Positions 36,588-44,682 of a stretch of 64,000 nt of DNA are shown here, in pieces. The stretch spans positions 1,054,001 through 1,118,000 of the forward strand of contig NZ_WAGX01000005.1 of NCBI RefSeq assembly GCF_008830185.1. The letters are read 5' to 3'. Position 1 is the first letter of the stretch, and the number at the start of each line of letters is the position of its first letter. Below the pieces are notes generated by a model. That model did not search any database and was not told the origin of the DNA. It was given only the letters and a program-made list of their open reading frames with translations. Source of the stretch: Candidatus Galacturonatibacter soehngenii (lineage in GTDB: Bacteria > Bacillota > Clostridia > Lachnospirales > Lachnospiraceae). A program made the translations under genes and the position numbers.

Positions 36588-36789
36588 CATCCTCCTCATA
36601 ACGAAAAATATCTTCAATAGAAACGTTAAAAACCTTTGCAATCTTTAATGCCAATGTAACGGATGGGGAATAATCTCCTCGCTCAATCTGACTTATTGTC
36701 TGTCTGGATACTCCTACCAATTTTCCCATTTCAAACTGATTCACATTAATCTTTGCTCTGTATTCTTTTAAACAATTGTATAATGGCAC
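36571..36789 (-). CDS. XRE-family regulator (short, YozG/Cro-like)
   Basis: 72 residues: KEYRAKINVNQFEMGKLVGVSRQTISQIERGDYSPSVTLALKIAKVFN is a classic XRE helix-turn-helix. The start is GTG 36789 with AGGAGG 7 nt upstream; the frame is open to 36942 but that region contains the promoter and operators. It likely represses its own promoter and controls the membrane protein it overlaps. Confidence 0.88.
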   Translation of the reverse strand: MPLYNCLKEYRAKINVNQFEMGKLVGVSRQTISQIERGDYSPSVTLALKIAKVFNVSIEDIFRYEEDDESEK

Positions 36790-36808
36790 ACCATCGCCTC
36801 CTAACTTG

Positions 36809-36867
36809 TGACAACTTTTCTTGTCATTTTCTATATCAATCATACCATTGCCAACTTTAGTTGTCAA
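36809..36867 (-). promoter_or_regulatory. Promoter and paired operators of the XRE/DUF3169 unit
   Basis: -35 TTGACA (36867-36862), 17-bp spacer, -10 TATGAT (36844-36839). A 20-bp palindrome TTGCCAACTTTAGTTGTCAA (36848-36867) covers the -35 and spacer. A second, TGACAA-N6-TTGTCA (36809-36826), lies just past the start. Both share TTGNCAA half-sites. Confidence 0.8.
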
Positions 36868-36944
36868 TATATAAATGTAATTATATAAAAAAAAGGTCAA
36901 CTTATGTGTCAACCCTTTTCCATATAATTTCATATAATCCATGA

Positions 36945-37613
36945 CTATTCGTGTTCTATCTTCTTTTTCGCTTCTCCTAAACGTTCATAAAATTGCGAGT
37001 AAAAATCTTGATTTGGATCGTAATTTTTCATAAAGAAGACATGAAGCAAATACATATTTATATTTTTAATCCATGTATCATCTTTGCATTCCTTAATTTT
37101 ATCCTCCACAGCATTCAAAAAGTAATGCCAATCCTTTACATATGCCTCATAGTCTTTTAAATGATTGACATCAATCCATTTACTCACTTTTACCTTTGTT
37201 TTATTTGGCATGCTACATTCATGAACTTGTAAAAAGTAGTGAAAACTATTGTTTTCATAATATCTCCCCAGCGGAAATAATCTGCATACACCTGGACGAT
37301 GAGCATGGATACTGCACCTACCTTCTTCATTTAGGAAAGAACATCTTTCTTTCGTTCCTACCATCTTTAGATTGGGCAAGATAATACCGTCTACCACACT
37401 TAATTCAATATGCTCTGCCATTAACGCTTCAAAAGGTTTCTTTAGAGCTGTAGAAAGGCGGTTGATATCAAAGGGATCTAGTATAATGGAATTTCCCATT
37501 CCCTGACAACAATCATAGCAACCTTTACAACCATTGCAATTGGCTTTGACCATGTCATTTGCACCATATAATTTTCCGTCTGATATTTCGTGGAGAGCTA
37601 CATTTCGTTTCAT
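36945..37613 (-). CDS. YkgJ-type cysteine cluster protein
   Basis: 222 residues with a Cys-rich metal-binding core: CNGCKGCYDCCQG near the N-terminus, CSFLNEEGRCSIHAHRPGVCRLFPLG in the middle. These YkgJ-like proteins probably bind zinc or an Fe-S cluster; function unknown. GAGG lies 7 nt before ATG. It is a single gene upstream of the XRE promoter. Confidence 0.85.
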   Translation of the reverse strand: MKRNVALHEISDGKLYGANDMVKANCNGCKGCYDCCQGMGNSIILDPFDINRLSTALKKPFEALMAEHIELSVVDGIILPNLKMVGTKERCSFLNEEGRCSIHAHRPGVCRLFPLGRYYENNSFHYFLQVHECSMPNKTKVKVSKWIDVNHLKDYEAYVKDWHYFLNAVEDKIKECKDDTWIKNINMYLLHVFFMKNYDPNQDFYSQFYERLGEAKKKIEHE

Positions 37614-37703
37614 TTTAATTCCTCATATCTTACTATTTTTTATTCTTATCCTTCTTTCCCTTTGTTATTGTATTACTTTTTTCTAATAATTTCAATGCCC
37701 ATC

Positions 37704-37712
37704 AAAGTCTCT
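37704..37712 (+). repeat. ISLre2 target duplication, left copy
   Basis: AAAGTCTCT lies directly against the left ISLre2 end and is repeated exactly at 39377-39385. Confidence 0.88.
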
Positions 37713-39376
37713 GATAGTGTAAATTTACAGTAGGATTTTAATAGACAGACTTGCCCCTGATGTGTTTCCGATTTTTTGACTGTCCTTATTTTATTCTATT
37801 TTTCTCTTCTTTACAATCCCCAAATATGATTCTTTAATGCTGCGATTTTCTTTATCTGTGTATAAGGAATACTATAAACGGGTATATCTGCAAGGTTTCC
37901 CAGTCGTTTTCGATTTGCACGTTCCATCTGAAACATTTGATTACTGTTGTATATTACCTCTTCACAACCCACTGCCTGCGCAAACTCTTGCTTTTGATAT
38001 CTCACTAATTCCAATATGTCTGCTTTATTGCTTTTATAAATCCTTAATCTTGACATTTTATCAGCACCAGTTTTGCTCCAGCCCAATGGCCTCGAACTCA
38101 TCCTATCTGCTAATATATGACTGATATGACCTTCCGCGCTGCATTCTACTTCCTTGTTTTTATCTCTTACCCACTGCATGATTCCAGACCAGTTTCCTAG
38201 AATATATTCTCTGGCTGCCATGACTGTCTTTTGTTTTGAGCCTTTTTCTGTAACATTTAAAATCTTTTCAAAGGTTTTTTCTGCAAGCCATTTCTTTTCT
38301 CCATAGATTGCTTTATAGATTTCTCTTCGTGCATCCTCTACAGAATCTAAAAGATGAGAAGTTGCTCCTATGATATATTTATGCATATGAAAACGATCAA
38401 GGACAAACTTTGCTTTATGAATCAGTTTCTGACCACTTTTAATCCAAGCAGCTCCATCTCCATTAATATAGATTTTTTCCAGATATTCTATATCATACGA
38501 GTTTTCGATATATTCATACACTTCACCCCAAAGCCTTGTGATTTCAGCACTTCCTTCATAGATTCCTCCAAAATGAGCCTTTCCTATTAATTCATTTCGA
38601 CCATTATCGTTTGTAATACCTTCATAAACATAAACAAGCCTTGGCATAATTGTATTACTTCTTGGTTTCTTTATATCTCCTTTTTTATCAAGATACTGCA
38701 AGGATACGTGGTCTTCGTCAGCATCAATATATAAATATTTCACTTGTTTTTTCTCTTGTAGTGGCTTTATTTTTGGAAATTCAAGGGAATGTATTTTGTT
38801 CATAACAGTTTCTTTGCTGACTTGCGTTTCACTAATGGATACTCTCTCTCCACCTTTTCGATAGCTGCTGTCTACAGCCTCATTGAGCATTTGGGCAACT
38901 GCATCTTCTGTTAATCTGGTATGGGGATCCAGCTGCATCACTTTATCCAATAGATAGGCATACGTTTTCTCCTTGGGATGATAAAACAACGTCTTGTGGT
39001 AAGTTACTTCTCCAAGAGAAGTAACTAGTGATGTTTGATCTCTTTTCACAATCTGCCAGCCTCGACGAATGTGTTTATTTCTCCTAAGCATTTCATCATA
39101 GGATTCCCATTCTTCAGCAATCATTGATAGACCAAGATCAACAACACTTTTTGTAACGCCCTGAACCATTTCCGCTATCTTTTTCATATCTGTTGAATAA
39201 TCTACAAATATATTTTCTAACTTTTTTACCCCTTCTGACTGAAACTGTTGTATACTTTTAATCATAGAAAGCACCTCTTTCTGAATTAGATTTTTGTTTG
39301 GTCACTTAAATCCTAACACAGAATCGTGCTTTCTTTTTATATCTATTTCATTTTCCTACAAAAACTTTACACTAGC
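37713..39376 (-). mobile_element. Complete ISLre2-family insertion sequence
   Basis: 1,664 bp. Ends read inward GATAGTGTAAATTT and GCTAGTGTAAAGTT, both followed by GTAGGA a few bases on. The exact 9-bp duplication AAAGTCTCT flanks it, the length expected for ISLre2. One intact transposase gene. Inserted at the end of uppP. Confidence 0.9.
37811..39265 (-). CDS. ISLre2-family transposase (UPF0236)
   Basis: 484 residues. LVTSLGEVTYHKTLFYHPKEKTYAYLLD, KYLYIDADEDHVSLQ, YINGDGAAWIKSG, FVLDRFHMHKYI and the late CSAEGHISHILADRMSSRPLGWS block are the ISLre2 signature. Start ATG 39265 with GAGGTG upstream; the frame reaches 39274 with GTG. No internal stops. Confidence 0.92.
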   Translation of the reverse strand: MIKSIQQFQSEGVKKLENIFVDYSTDMKKIAEMVQGVTKSVVDLGLSMIAEEWESYDEMLRRNKHIRRGWQIVKRDQTSLVTSLGEVTYHKTLFYHPKEKTYAYLLDKVMQLDPHTRLTEDAVAQMLNEAVDSSYRKGGERVSISETQVSKETVMNKIHSLEFPKIKPLQEKKQVKYLYIDADEDHVSLQYLDKKGDIKKPRSNTIMPRLVYVYEGITNDNGRNELIGKAHFGGIYEGSAEITRLWGEVYEYIENSYDIEYLEKIYINGDGAAWIKSGQKLIHKAKFVLDRFHMHKYIIGATSHLLDSVEDARREIYKAIYGEKKWLAEKTFEKILNVTEKGSKQKTVMAAREYILGNWSGIMQWVRDKNKEVECSAEGHISHILADRMSSRPLGWSKTGADKMSRLRIYKSNKADILELVRYQKQEFAQAVGCEEVIYNSNQMFQMERANRKRLGNLADIPVYSIPYTQIKKIAALKNHIWGL

Positions 39377-39383
39377 AAAGTCT

Positions 39384-40205
39384 CTAAAGAATAAATCCAA
39401 ACGCAATAAATACCACAATTCCTATCACAATACGATACCATCCAAATGCTTTAAAATCATTCTTTTTAATGTATCCTATAAAGAAGCGAATAACATACAA
39501 AGAAACAACAAAAGAAGAAAGCATCGCAGTGATTAACAACGCTAGTTCATTGTCTTGAAACGTAACGCCAAAAGAAAGAAGTTTCATAAAGCTTGCTCCA
39601 AACATGACAGGAATAGCGAGATAAAAGGTAAATTCAGCAATCACCGTTCTTGAAACCCCTAGTAAGAGGGCACCAATGATTGTGGCACCTGACCTTGACG
39701 TACCTGGAAAAACTGCAGCAATTACTTGAAAGATTCCTATGATAAAAGCTGTTTGATACGTTATTTCTTGAATGGAGCAAATCTTACTCACTCTATTTTT
39801 ATTCCAGTTTTCCACTACAATAAATAATATTCCTACGATGATTAGCATAACTGCTACTACCTGATAATGATAAAAAACTCCTTCAATATAATCACCAAAG
39901 GCCAATTCTACAATGACAGCTGGAATACAGGCTACTACAATCTTAAACCACATGGTAAAGATATCTTTTTTAATTATGTTTTTCTCTTGAAAGGAAAAAG
40001 GGAATATCTTTTTCCAAAACAAAAGAACTACCGCCATAATTGCACCTAATTGGATTACCACCAGATACATATCTAAGTACTCTTTGCTGACTGATAATGG
40101 CATAACTTCATTTAATAAAATCATATGACCTGTGCTACTAATTGGTAGCCATTCTGTAATTCCTTCGACGATACCAAAAATAATTGATTTGATTATTTCT
40201 ATCAT
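39384..40205 (-). CDS. uppP: Undecaprenyl-diphosphatase UppP (BacA/BcrD)
   Basis: 273 residues, about eight membrane helices. GIVEGITEWLPISSTGHMIL and PGTSRSGATIIGALLLG are the catalytic motifs that dephosphorylate C55-PP to C55-P for cell-wall recycling. More of this enzyme lowers bacitracin sensitivity. AGGAGG precedes ATG. It follows an ABC permease by 8 bp, so it is the third gene of a bcrABD-like unit. The stop codon TAG partly lies in the ISLre2 target duplication. Confidence 0.93.
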   Translation of the reverse strand: MIEIIKSIIFGIVEGITEWLPISSTGHMILLNEVMPLSVSKEYLDMYLVVIQLGAIMAVVLLFWKKIFPFSFQEKNIIKKDIFTMWFKIVVACIPAVIVELAFGDYIEGVFYHYQVVAVMLIIVGILFIVVENWNKNRVSKICSIQEITYQTAFIIGIFQVIAAVFPGTSRSGATIIGALLLGVSRTVIAEFTFYLAIPVMFGASFMKLLSFGVTFQDNELALLITAMLSSFVVSLYVIRFFIGYIKKNDFKAFGWYRIVIGIVVFIAFGFIL

Positions 40206-40213
40206 AACTCCTC

Positions 40214-40957
40214 CTATTTTATATCATTCTTCCCAAAATACCAGATGCTTAGTATCATTCCTATTATAGAGGTGATTATAATGATTAGAACCGAAAGTTC
40301 AATCGAATAGCCAGTTTCCTCAACTCTATTAGTAGCCACCATATAGATTGCAGACCAAGGAAATAAAGCTGCCAACTCTTCGTTTGATAAAGCTGCGTTC
40401 ATCATCAATAAAGTTGCTGATGCAATGACTGGTATAACAATTCCTTTTGTATAAATACTAAGGAAAATTAAAGGGGTTAATAGAAATACTAAAATAGCAG
40501 TAGCCAGCATATTTTCAATGATACTCTTAAAAAGTATTGCAGTACTAAACTGCGTTGCCTTAGTTATACTGGCAATCACAAAACAAAAGATCCATGACAG
40601 CAGCGATAATAGCGTACACCATATCAAAAGGACAATAAATTTACTAATTAAAAGTCCTACTCTTGACACTGGTATGGTGACAATCATTTTAAGCGTATTT
40701 TCTGAATACTCTCTGCTAAACAAAAAAGCTGCAAATACGGTATATACTACCAACCCAAAGAGTAAAATCATATAGAAATTCGATTGGTCAAATACAGTAT
40801 AATACGTAACCTGATACTCTGGGTCACTCATTCTCTCTTTTAATATCCCTACTAGTATCATAAATGGCGTCACCATAGCCCCAAGAATACTAACCAGAAT
40901 CATCTTTGAATTTCTTAACTTCAACCATTCACATTGTACTAAACTAGCCAATGACAT
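40214..40957 (-). CDS. ABC-2 permease of bacitracin-resistance type (BcrB-like)
   Basis: About 247 residues with six membrane helices; N-terminus CEWLKLRNSKMILVSILGAMVTPFM is typical of BcrB/lantibiotic-immunity permeases. The start is ambiguous (TTG 40966, GTG 40960, ATG 40957, TTG 40951); TTG 40951 has the best spacing from GGAGG. It overlaps the ATPase gene by about 14 bp. Forms a transporter with the ATPase. Confidence 0.87.
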   Translation of the reverse strand: MSLASLVQCEWLKLRNSKMILVSILGAMVTPFMILVGILKERMSDPEYQVTYYTVFDQSNFYMILLFGLVVYTVFAAFLFSREYSENTLKMIVTIPVSRVGLLISKFIVLLIWCTLLSLLSWIFCFVIASITKATQFSTAILFKSIIENMLATAILVFLLTPLIFLSIYTKGIVIPVIASATLLMMNAALSNEELAALFPWSAIYMVATNRVEETGYSIELSVLIIIITSIIGMILSIWYFGKNDIK

Positions 40958-41873
40958 CACCTCCAATTAACTCTTTGAAATAGTCCTCTAACTTCTTTTC
41001 ACTTAATTGTATTGTAGATACTTCAATGTCATTTTGAACAAATAAATGATTGATACGCGCTCTTGCCTCAAAATTCTGAAAAAGCTGTATTGAATGATTT
41101 CCAACAATCCGATAATCAGTCATATGGAATTCTTCTTCCAGAAGAAAACTAGCTTTTTTTGCATCCGATACTACAAATTCAATGTACTCGCGATTTTTTT
41201 CATGAAGCAAATCCATAGATACTTCTTCCACCATCTGCCCTTCATGAAGTATTCCAATCACATCCGCAATCTGTTCGATTTCACTCAAGATATGACTAGA
41301 AATTAGGATTGTCGTTCCAGTCTCTTTACATAACTGTTCTAGATATTCTCGAACCAGTGCAATGCCAACAGGATCCAGTCCATTCGTTGGCTCATCAAGA
41401 ATCAAAAGTTCAGGTTCATGCATAATCGCTGCTGCAATTCCAAGTCTTTGTTTCATTCCAAGAGAATAATTGGAAAAAATTTTTGTATGTTCCTCCTTGA
41501 GTCCCACAATTTCTAAGGCGTCATCCACACTGCTTTCCTTATGATTTCCTCGCAATTTTGAAAGTATTTGTAAGTTTTGCCTGCCTGTCAAATTGTTATA
41601 AAATCCCGGAGATTCAATCAAGGAGCCAATTCGATGATATATGTTTTGTTGGTTTTTTGATATCTCTTCTCCAAATAATTTAATCTGACCTTTTGTCGGT
41701 AGCGCTAGGTTTAACAACATTCTCATTATTGTAGTTTTCCCTGCACCATTTCTACCAAGCAGTCCATAAATCTGCCCTCTTTTTACATTAATGCTTACAT
41801 CATTTACAACTATATTTTTGTTAAATGCTTTTGTTAAATGCTGTGTTTCTATGATATAGTCACTATTTTTCAT
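40944..41873 (-). CDS. ABC transporter ATPase of bacitracin-resistance type (BcrA-like)
   Basis: 309 residues: Walker A GRNGAGKTT, signature NYSLGMKQRLGIAAAIM, Walker B LLILDEPTNGLD and switch His ISSHIL, then an extended C-terminal region typical of BcrA. With the permease and UppP downstream this resembles bcrABD bacitracin-resistance operons; lantibiotic immunity transporters are close relatives, so the drug is not certain. Confidence 0.9.
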   Translation of the reverse strand: MKNSDYIIETQHLTKAFNKNIVVNDVSINVKRGQIYGLLGRNGAGKTTIMRMLLNLALPTKGQIKLFGEEISKNQQNIYHRIGSLIESPGFYNNLTGRQNLQILSKLRGNHKESSVDDALEIVGLKEEHTKIFSNYSLGMKQRLGIAAAIMHEPELLILDEPTNGLDPVGIALVREYLEQLCKETGTTILISSHILSEIEQIADVIGILHEGQMVEEVSMDLLHEKNREYIEFVVSDAKKASFLLEEEFHMTDYRIVGNHSIQLFQNFEARARINHLFVQNDIEVSTIQLSEKKLEDYFKELIGGDVIG

Positions 41874-41960
41874 GTTCTCGCCACCTTTCTACTTCACAAT
41901 TTATGTTAAAGTACGAAACTGACATGGGTCTTACTCAAATCTTACTTTTTCCTTACTTGC

Positions 41961-42176
41961 TTATTCTTCCTCTTCTTCTATATATTCAAAAAGATCTCCT
42001 GGCTGACATTTTAATGCTTTACAAAGTGCATTTAATGTTTCAAATCGAATACCTTTCATTTTATCATTTTTTAAATTGGATAAATTAACATTTGTCATTT
42101 CAACCTTACTTGCTAATTCATTTAATGACATTTTTCTATCTGCCATCATTCTGTCTAATCTTATTATGATTGCCAT
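41961..42176 (-). CDS. XRE-family regulator (Cro/C1 type)
   Basis: 71 residues: MAIIIRLDRMMADRKMSLNE then LASKVEMTNVNLSNLKNDKMKGIRFETLNALCKALKCQPGDLFEY, a minimal XRE repressor. The start ATG 42176 has AGGAGG upstream; the frame reaches 42194. Encoded directly after a DUF2975 membrane protein, a common Bacillota pair. Confidence 0.9.
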   Translation of the reverse strand: MAIIIRLDRMMADRKMSLNELASKVEMTNVNLSNLKNDKMKGIRFETLNALCKALKCQPGDLFEYIEEEEE

Positions 42177-42187
42177 ATTTAATCCTC

Positions 42188-42799
42188 CTAACAAATCTGG
42201 TCGATTTCATCTTGCAGTTCGAATCCATATTTGAAAATCTCTGATAAGACACCAAACAAAATTCCTGACAAAATAATAAATGGATTGATTTGCGACACAG
42301 CTACATTTACATAGGAAAAATAGACATACCTCATAATTGTCATAACTACCACTGGCATCAAGGATAGAAGCATGGTAAGTACTGCTATGATGCGTAGGCG
42401 TCTAATGTTATTTTTTGAAAAAGGCTGGAATATATTATCTAACATTAGATAAGCAAAATAAAAGATAACAGCCATAAACAAGTTACTCGTTATTTTACCA
42501 ACCTTTTCAATTATTAGACACATCTTAAAATTGGTATTGCCTTGTGCATCTACACTTGCCATATATTCATTATAGTTAACCTCACTCCACTGTTCTCCTT
42601 CTACAAACAAATGATAAGTCCCGTTTTGACGCTCATCCTCTATCATTTTAACTTCAAAGACTTCTGGCGCTTTCTTAGCTAACTGTACAATATCATAAAT
42701 GTGATTAAATGCAAAACCAATCAAAAGGGTTACAATAAGGGATAAAAAGATACGATCTCCTTTGATTTCCTTTTTCATTTTCATTATTTTATCTTCCAT
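42188..42799 (-). CDS. DUF2975 membrane protein
   Basis: 203 residues, four membrane helices: FLSLIVTLLIGFAFNHIYDIV, LFMAVIFYFAYLMLDNIF, IIAVLTMLLSLMPVVVMTIMRY and PFIILSGILFGVLSEIFKYG, with a conserved extracellular loop. DUF2975 proteins are usually paired with the XRE gene that follows. ATG 42799 follows GGAGG by 8 nt. Function unknown. Confidence 0.87.
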   Translation of the reverse strand: MEDKIMKMKKEIKGDRIFLSLIVTLLIGFAFNHIYDIVQLAKKAPEVFEVKMIEDERQNGTYHLFVEGEQWSEVNYNEYMASVDAQGNTNFKMCLIIEKVGKITSNLFMAVIFYFAYLMLDNIFQPFSKNNIRRLRIIAVLTMLLSLMPVVVMTIMRYVYFSYVNVAVSQINPFIILSGILFGVLSEIFKYGFELQDEIDQIC

Positions 42800-42841
42800 T
42801 TTTTCTTCCTCCATTCTTTTATAGGTTCGTTCTATGTTGTC

Positions 42842-42909
42842 ATTTTATAACATAGAACAGATAAAGTCAATAACAATTTAAAGTAACACTTTAAATTGTT
42901 ATTGACTTT
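42842..42909 (-). promoter_or_regulatory. Promoter overlapped by a perfect 22-bp inverted repeat
   Basis: 42863-42884 and 42888-42909 are exact reverse complements with only 3 nt between. The left arm contains -35 TTGACT (42870-42865); after 17 bp comes -10 TAAAAT (42847-42842), serving the DUF2975-XRE genes. As it lies 24 bp after the kinase stop it may also act as a terminator hairpin or as an operator for the XRE protein. Confidence 0.6.
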
Positions 42910-42932
42910 GTTTAACTTTTTACTATGTTTCA

Positions 42933-43832
42933 TTAAAAAGGAAGAACCACATAAAAAACTGTTCCTTTTCCTAATTCGCTCTCTACATTTATATCTGCGC
43001 CCATCATTTTTGTTAACTGCTTTGCGATACACAATCCCAATCCAGAATTGGTTTTGCTTCTGGCGTAATCGCCCTTATAAAGCCTTTCAAAAACATGTTC
43101 CAATTGCTTTCTTGCCATACCAATTCCATTATCTTTTATTTCAATCTTAATATTACTATTTCTTCTTTCTACCCTTATATCAATCTGTTTTGCCTTACTA
43201 TGATCGACGCAGTTTTGTAATACGTTATTGATAACCCGATTAAATGCGCTTTGGTCGATTATTAAAAAATACTCTTCCTCTGGTACTTGTACATTGCATA
43301 GTATTTTATTCTTATCAAAGATTGGCAACCAAGCAATAATAATCTGCCTCATCTGCTCGCAGATATCTAGTTTTTCATATTTAAGCTGCATCTCATTCGA
43401 ATTAATTTTAAACCAATCAAACAAGGTATCTACAAGCTTCTTTAAATCATATGATTTTCTTCTTGCAATGTTAATATATTTTCGTTCTTCTTCTTTTGAG
43501 AAAACTCCTTCTTCTAACGCCTCCAAATACCCCATCAATGAGGTAAGGGGCGTTCGCACATCGTGAGATAGACTTGTTAATAACTCCTTATTCGCTTGCT
43601 CTATTTTATTGATCCTTCGAAGCTCCTCTTGGTGTCTTTGTTCAATCTCATTGATTTGAAGAGCTACTTTTGAAAGAGAAGAATTTCCTTTTACAAAGAG
43701 CTTATGATAGTTTTTATCATTTAGTTTTTTAACCGCTTCTAATATCTGCCTAATCTGTGTATGCAATACAATTATATAGAGTAGCAAAGCAACCAATATC
43801 ACACTTAAGACTACTATTATAATAAGCTTCAT
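42933..43832 (-). CDS. Sensor histidine kinase (HisKA/HATPase)
   Basis: 299 residues from ATG 43832. One N-terminal membrane helix, HAMP-like linker, H-box LLTSLSHDVRTPLTSLMGYLEAL, N-box NRVINNVLQNCVDHS, G-boxes DNGIGMA and TNSGLGLCIAKQLTKMMG. There is almost no extracellular loop, as in BceS-type kinases that sense through a transporter (inference). Starts 2 bp after the regulator stop. Confidence 0.9.
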   Translation of the reverse strand: MKLIIIVVLSVILVALLLYIIVLHTQIRQILEAVKKLNDKNYHKLFVKGNSSLSKVALQINEIEQRHQEELRRINKIEQANKELLTSLSHDVRTPLTSLMGYLEALEEGVFSKEEERKYINIARRKSYDLKKLVDTLFDWFKINSNEMQLKYEKLDICEQMRQIIIAWLPIFDKNKILCNVQVPEEEYFLIIDQSAFNRVINNVLQNCVDHSKAKQIDIRVERRNSNIKIEIKDNGIGMARKQLEHVFERLYKGDYARSKTNSGLGLCIAKQLTKMMGADINVESELGKGTVFYVVLPF

Positions 43833-43834
43833 CC

Positions 43835-44530
43835 TCACTTTCCTTTTCCAAATTTGTAACCAACTCCCCATACCGTTTGAATATAGGACGGATGTTCAAG
43901 ATCTGGCTCTATCTTTTTGCGAAGTCTTCGAATATGAACCATAATGTTATTATCATCAAATGCATACTCCTCTTGCCATACCTGATTATAAATTTGCTTT
44001 TTGGTAAATACCTGACCTGGGTGCTTAGCAAGAAAATATAGAAGTTCAAATTCCTTTGCCGTCAATTCTATCGACGAATCATTGATGAATACTTCTCTCG
44101 TTGTTTTGGAAATAGACATTTCTTCAAATTCTAACGTTTCTGTTTCCTGAATTTGATTACCAAATGCGGTATAACGACGAATCAAAGACTGTACTCTTGC
44201 AACGAATTCATTCATACTAAAAGGCTTTGTCAAATAATCATCAGCGCCCATACGAAGCCCTGATACTTTATCAAGCTCACTGTCCTTTGCCGTTAGCATA
44301 AGAACGGGAACATCGCTTTCTTTTCTAAGTTTACTAAGGATTTCAAAACCATTTTTTAATGGTAACATGACATCAAGTACAATTAACACGTAGTCATTTT
44401 TTAAACATTCTTTTAGACCACTCTCTCCATCATGTCGAAGCGTCACAGCATAACATTCCATCTCTAGAAATTTCTTGATTAAATCACATAATTCTACATC
44501 GTCATCAACGACTACTATTTTTTGTTTCAC
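43835..44530 (-). CDS. OmpR/PhoB-family response regulator
   Basis: 231 residues: receiver domain (VVDDDVELCDLI, phospho-Asp in VLIVLDVMLP, TAKDSELDKV, KPFSMNEFVARV) and winged-helix domain ending in RRLRKKIEPDLEHPSYIQTVWGVGYKF. The start is GTG 44530 with AGGAGG 7 nt upstream. Forms an operon with the kinase and probably controls the downstream bacitracin-resistance-like genes. Confidence 0.93.
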   Translation of the reverse strand: MKQKIVVVDDDVELCDLIKKFLEMECYAVTLRHDGESGLKECLKNDYVLIVLDVMLPLKNGFEILSKLRKESDVPVLMLTAKDSELDKVSGLRMGADDYLTKPFSMNEFVARVQSLIRRYTAFGNQIQETETLEFEEMSISKTTREVFINDSSIELTAKEFELLYFLAKHPGQVFTKKQIYNQVWQEEYAFDDNNIMVHIRRLRKKIEPDLEHPSYIQTVWGVGYKFGKGK

Positions 44531-44636
44531 TCTAACACCTCCTTACACCAAACATTAGACAAACCATTTTCCTTATTTTAACACATGAAAGCTTATGGCA
44601 CACGTTATTTTTCCCGATATGGTTCAATTATTGATT

Positions 44637-44667
44637 GAAAAAAGCCATTCTACAAATCTGTAGAATG
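44637..44667 (-). terminator. Terminator of the Rieske-tailed oxidoreductase gene
   Basis: CATTCTACA and TGTAGAATG form a 9-bp stem and the minus strand continues with GGCTTTTTTC. Located just past the stop at 44683. Confidence 0.8.
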
Positions 44668-44682
44668 ACTTCTCTGCTTATA

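Noticed and set aside
36790-36942. N-terminal extension of the XRE regulator
   Set aside because: This stretch contains a consensus promoter and two operators.
42832-43032. Possible 66-aa gene on the minus strand
   Set aside because: Overlaps the kinase 3' end and the perfect inverted repeat, and has no ribosome binding site or family similarity.
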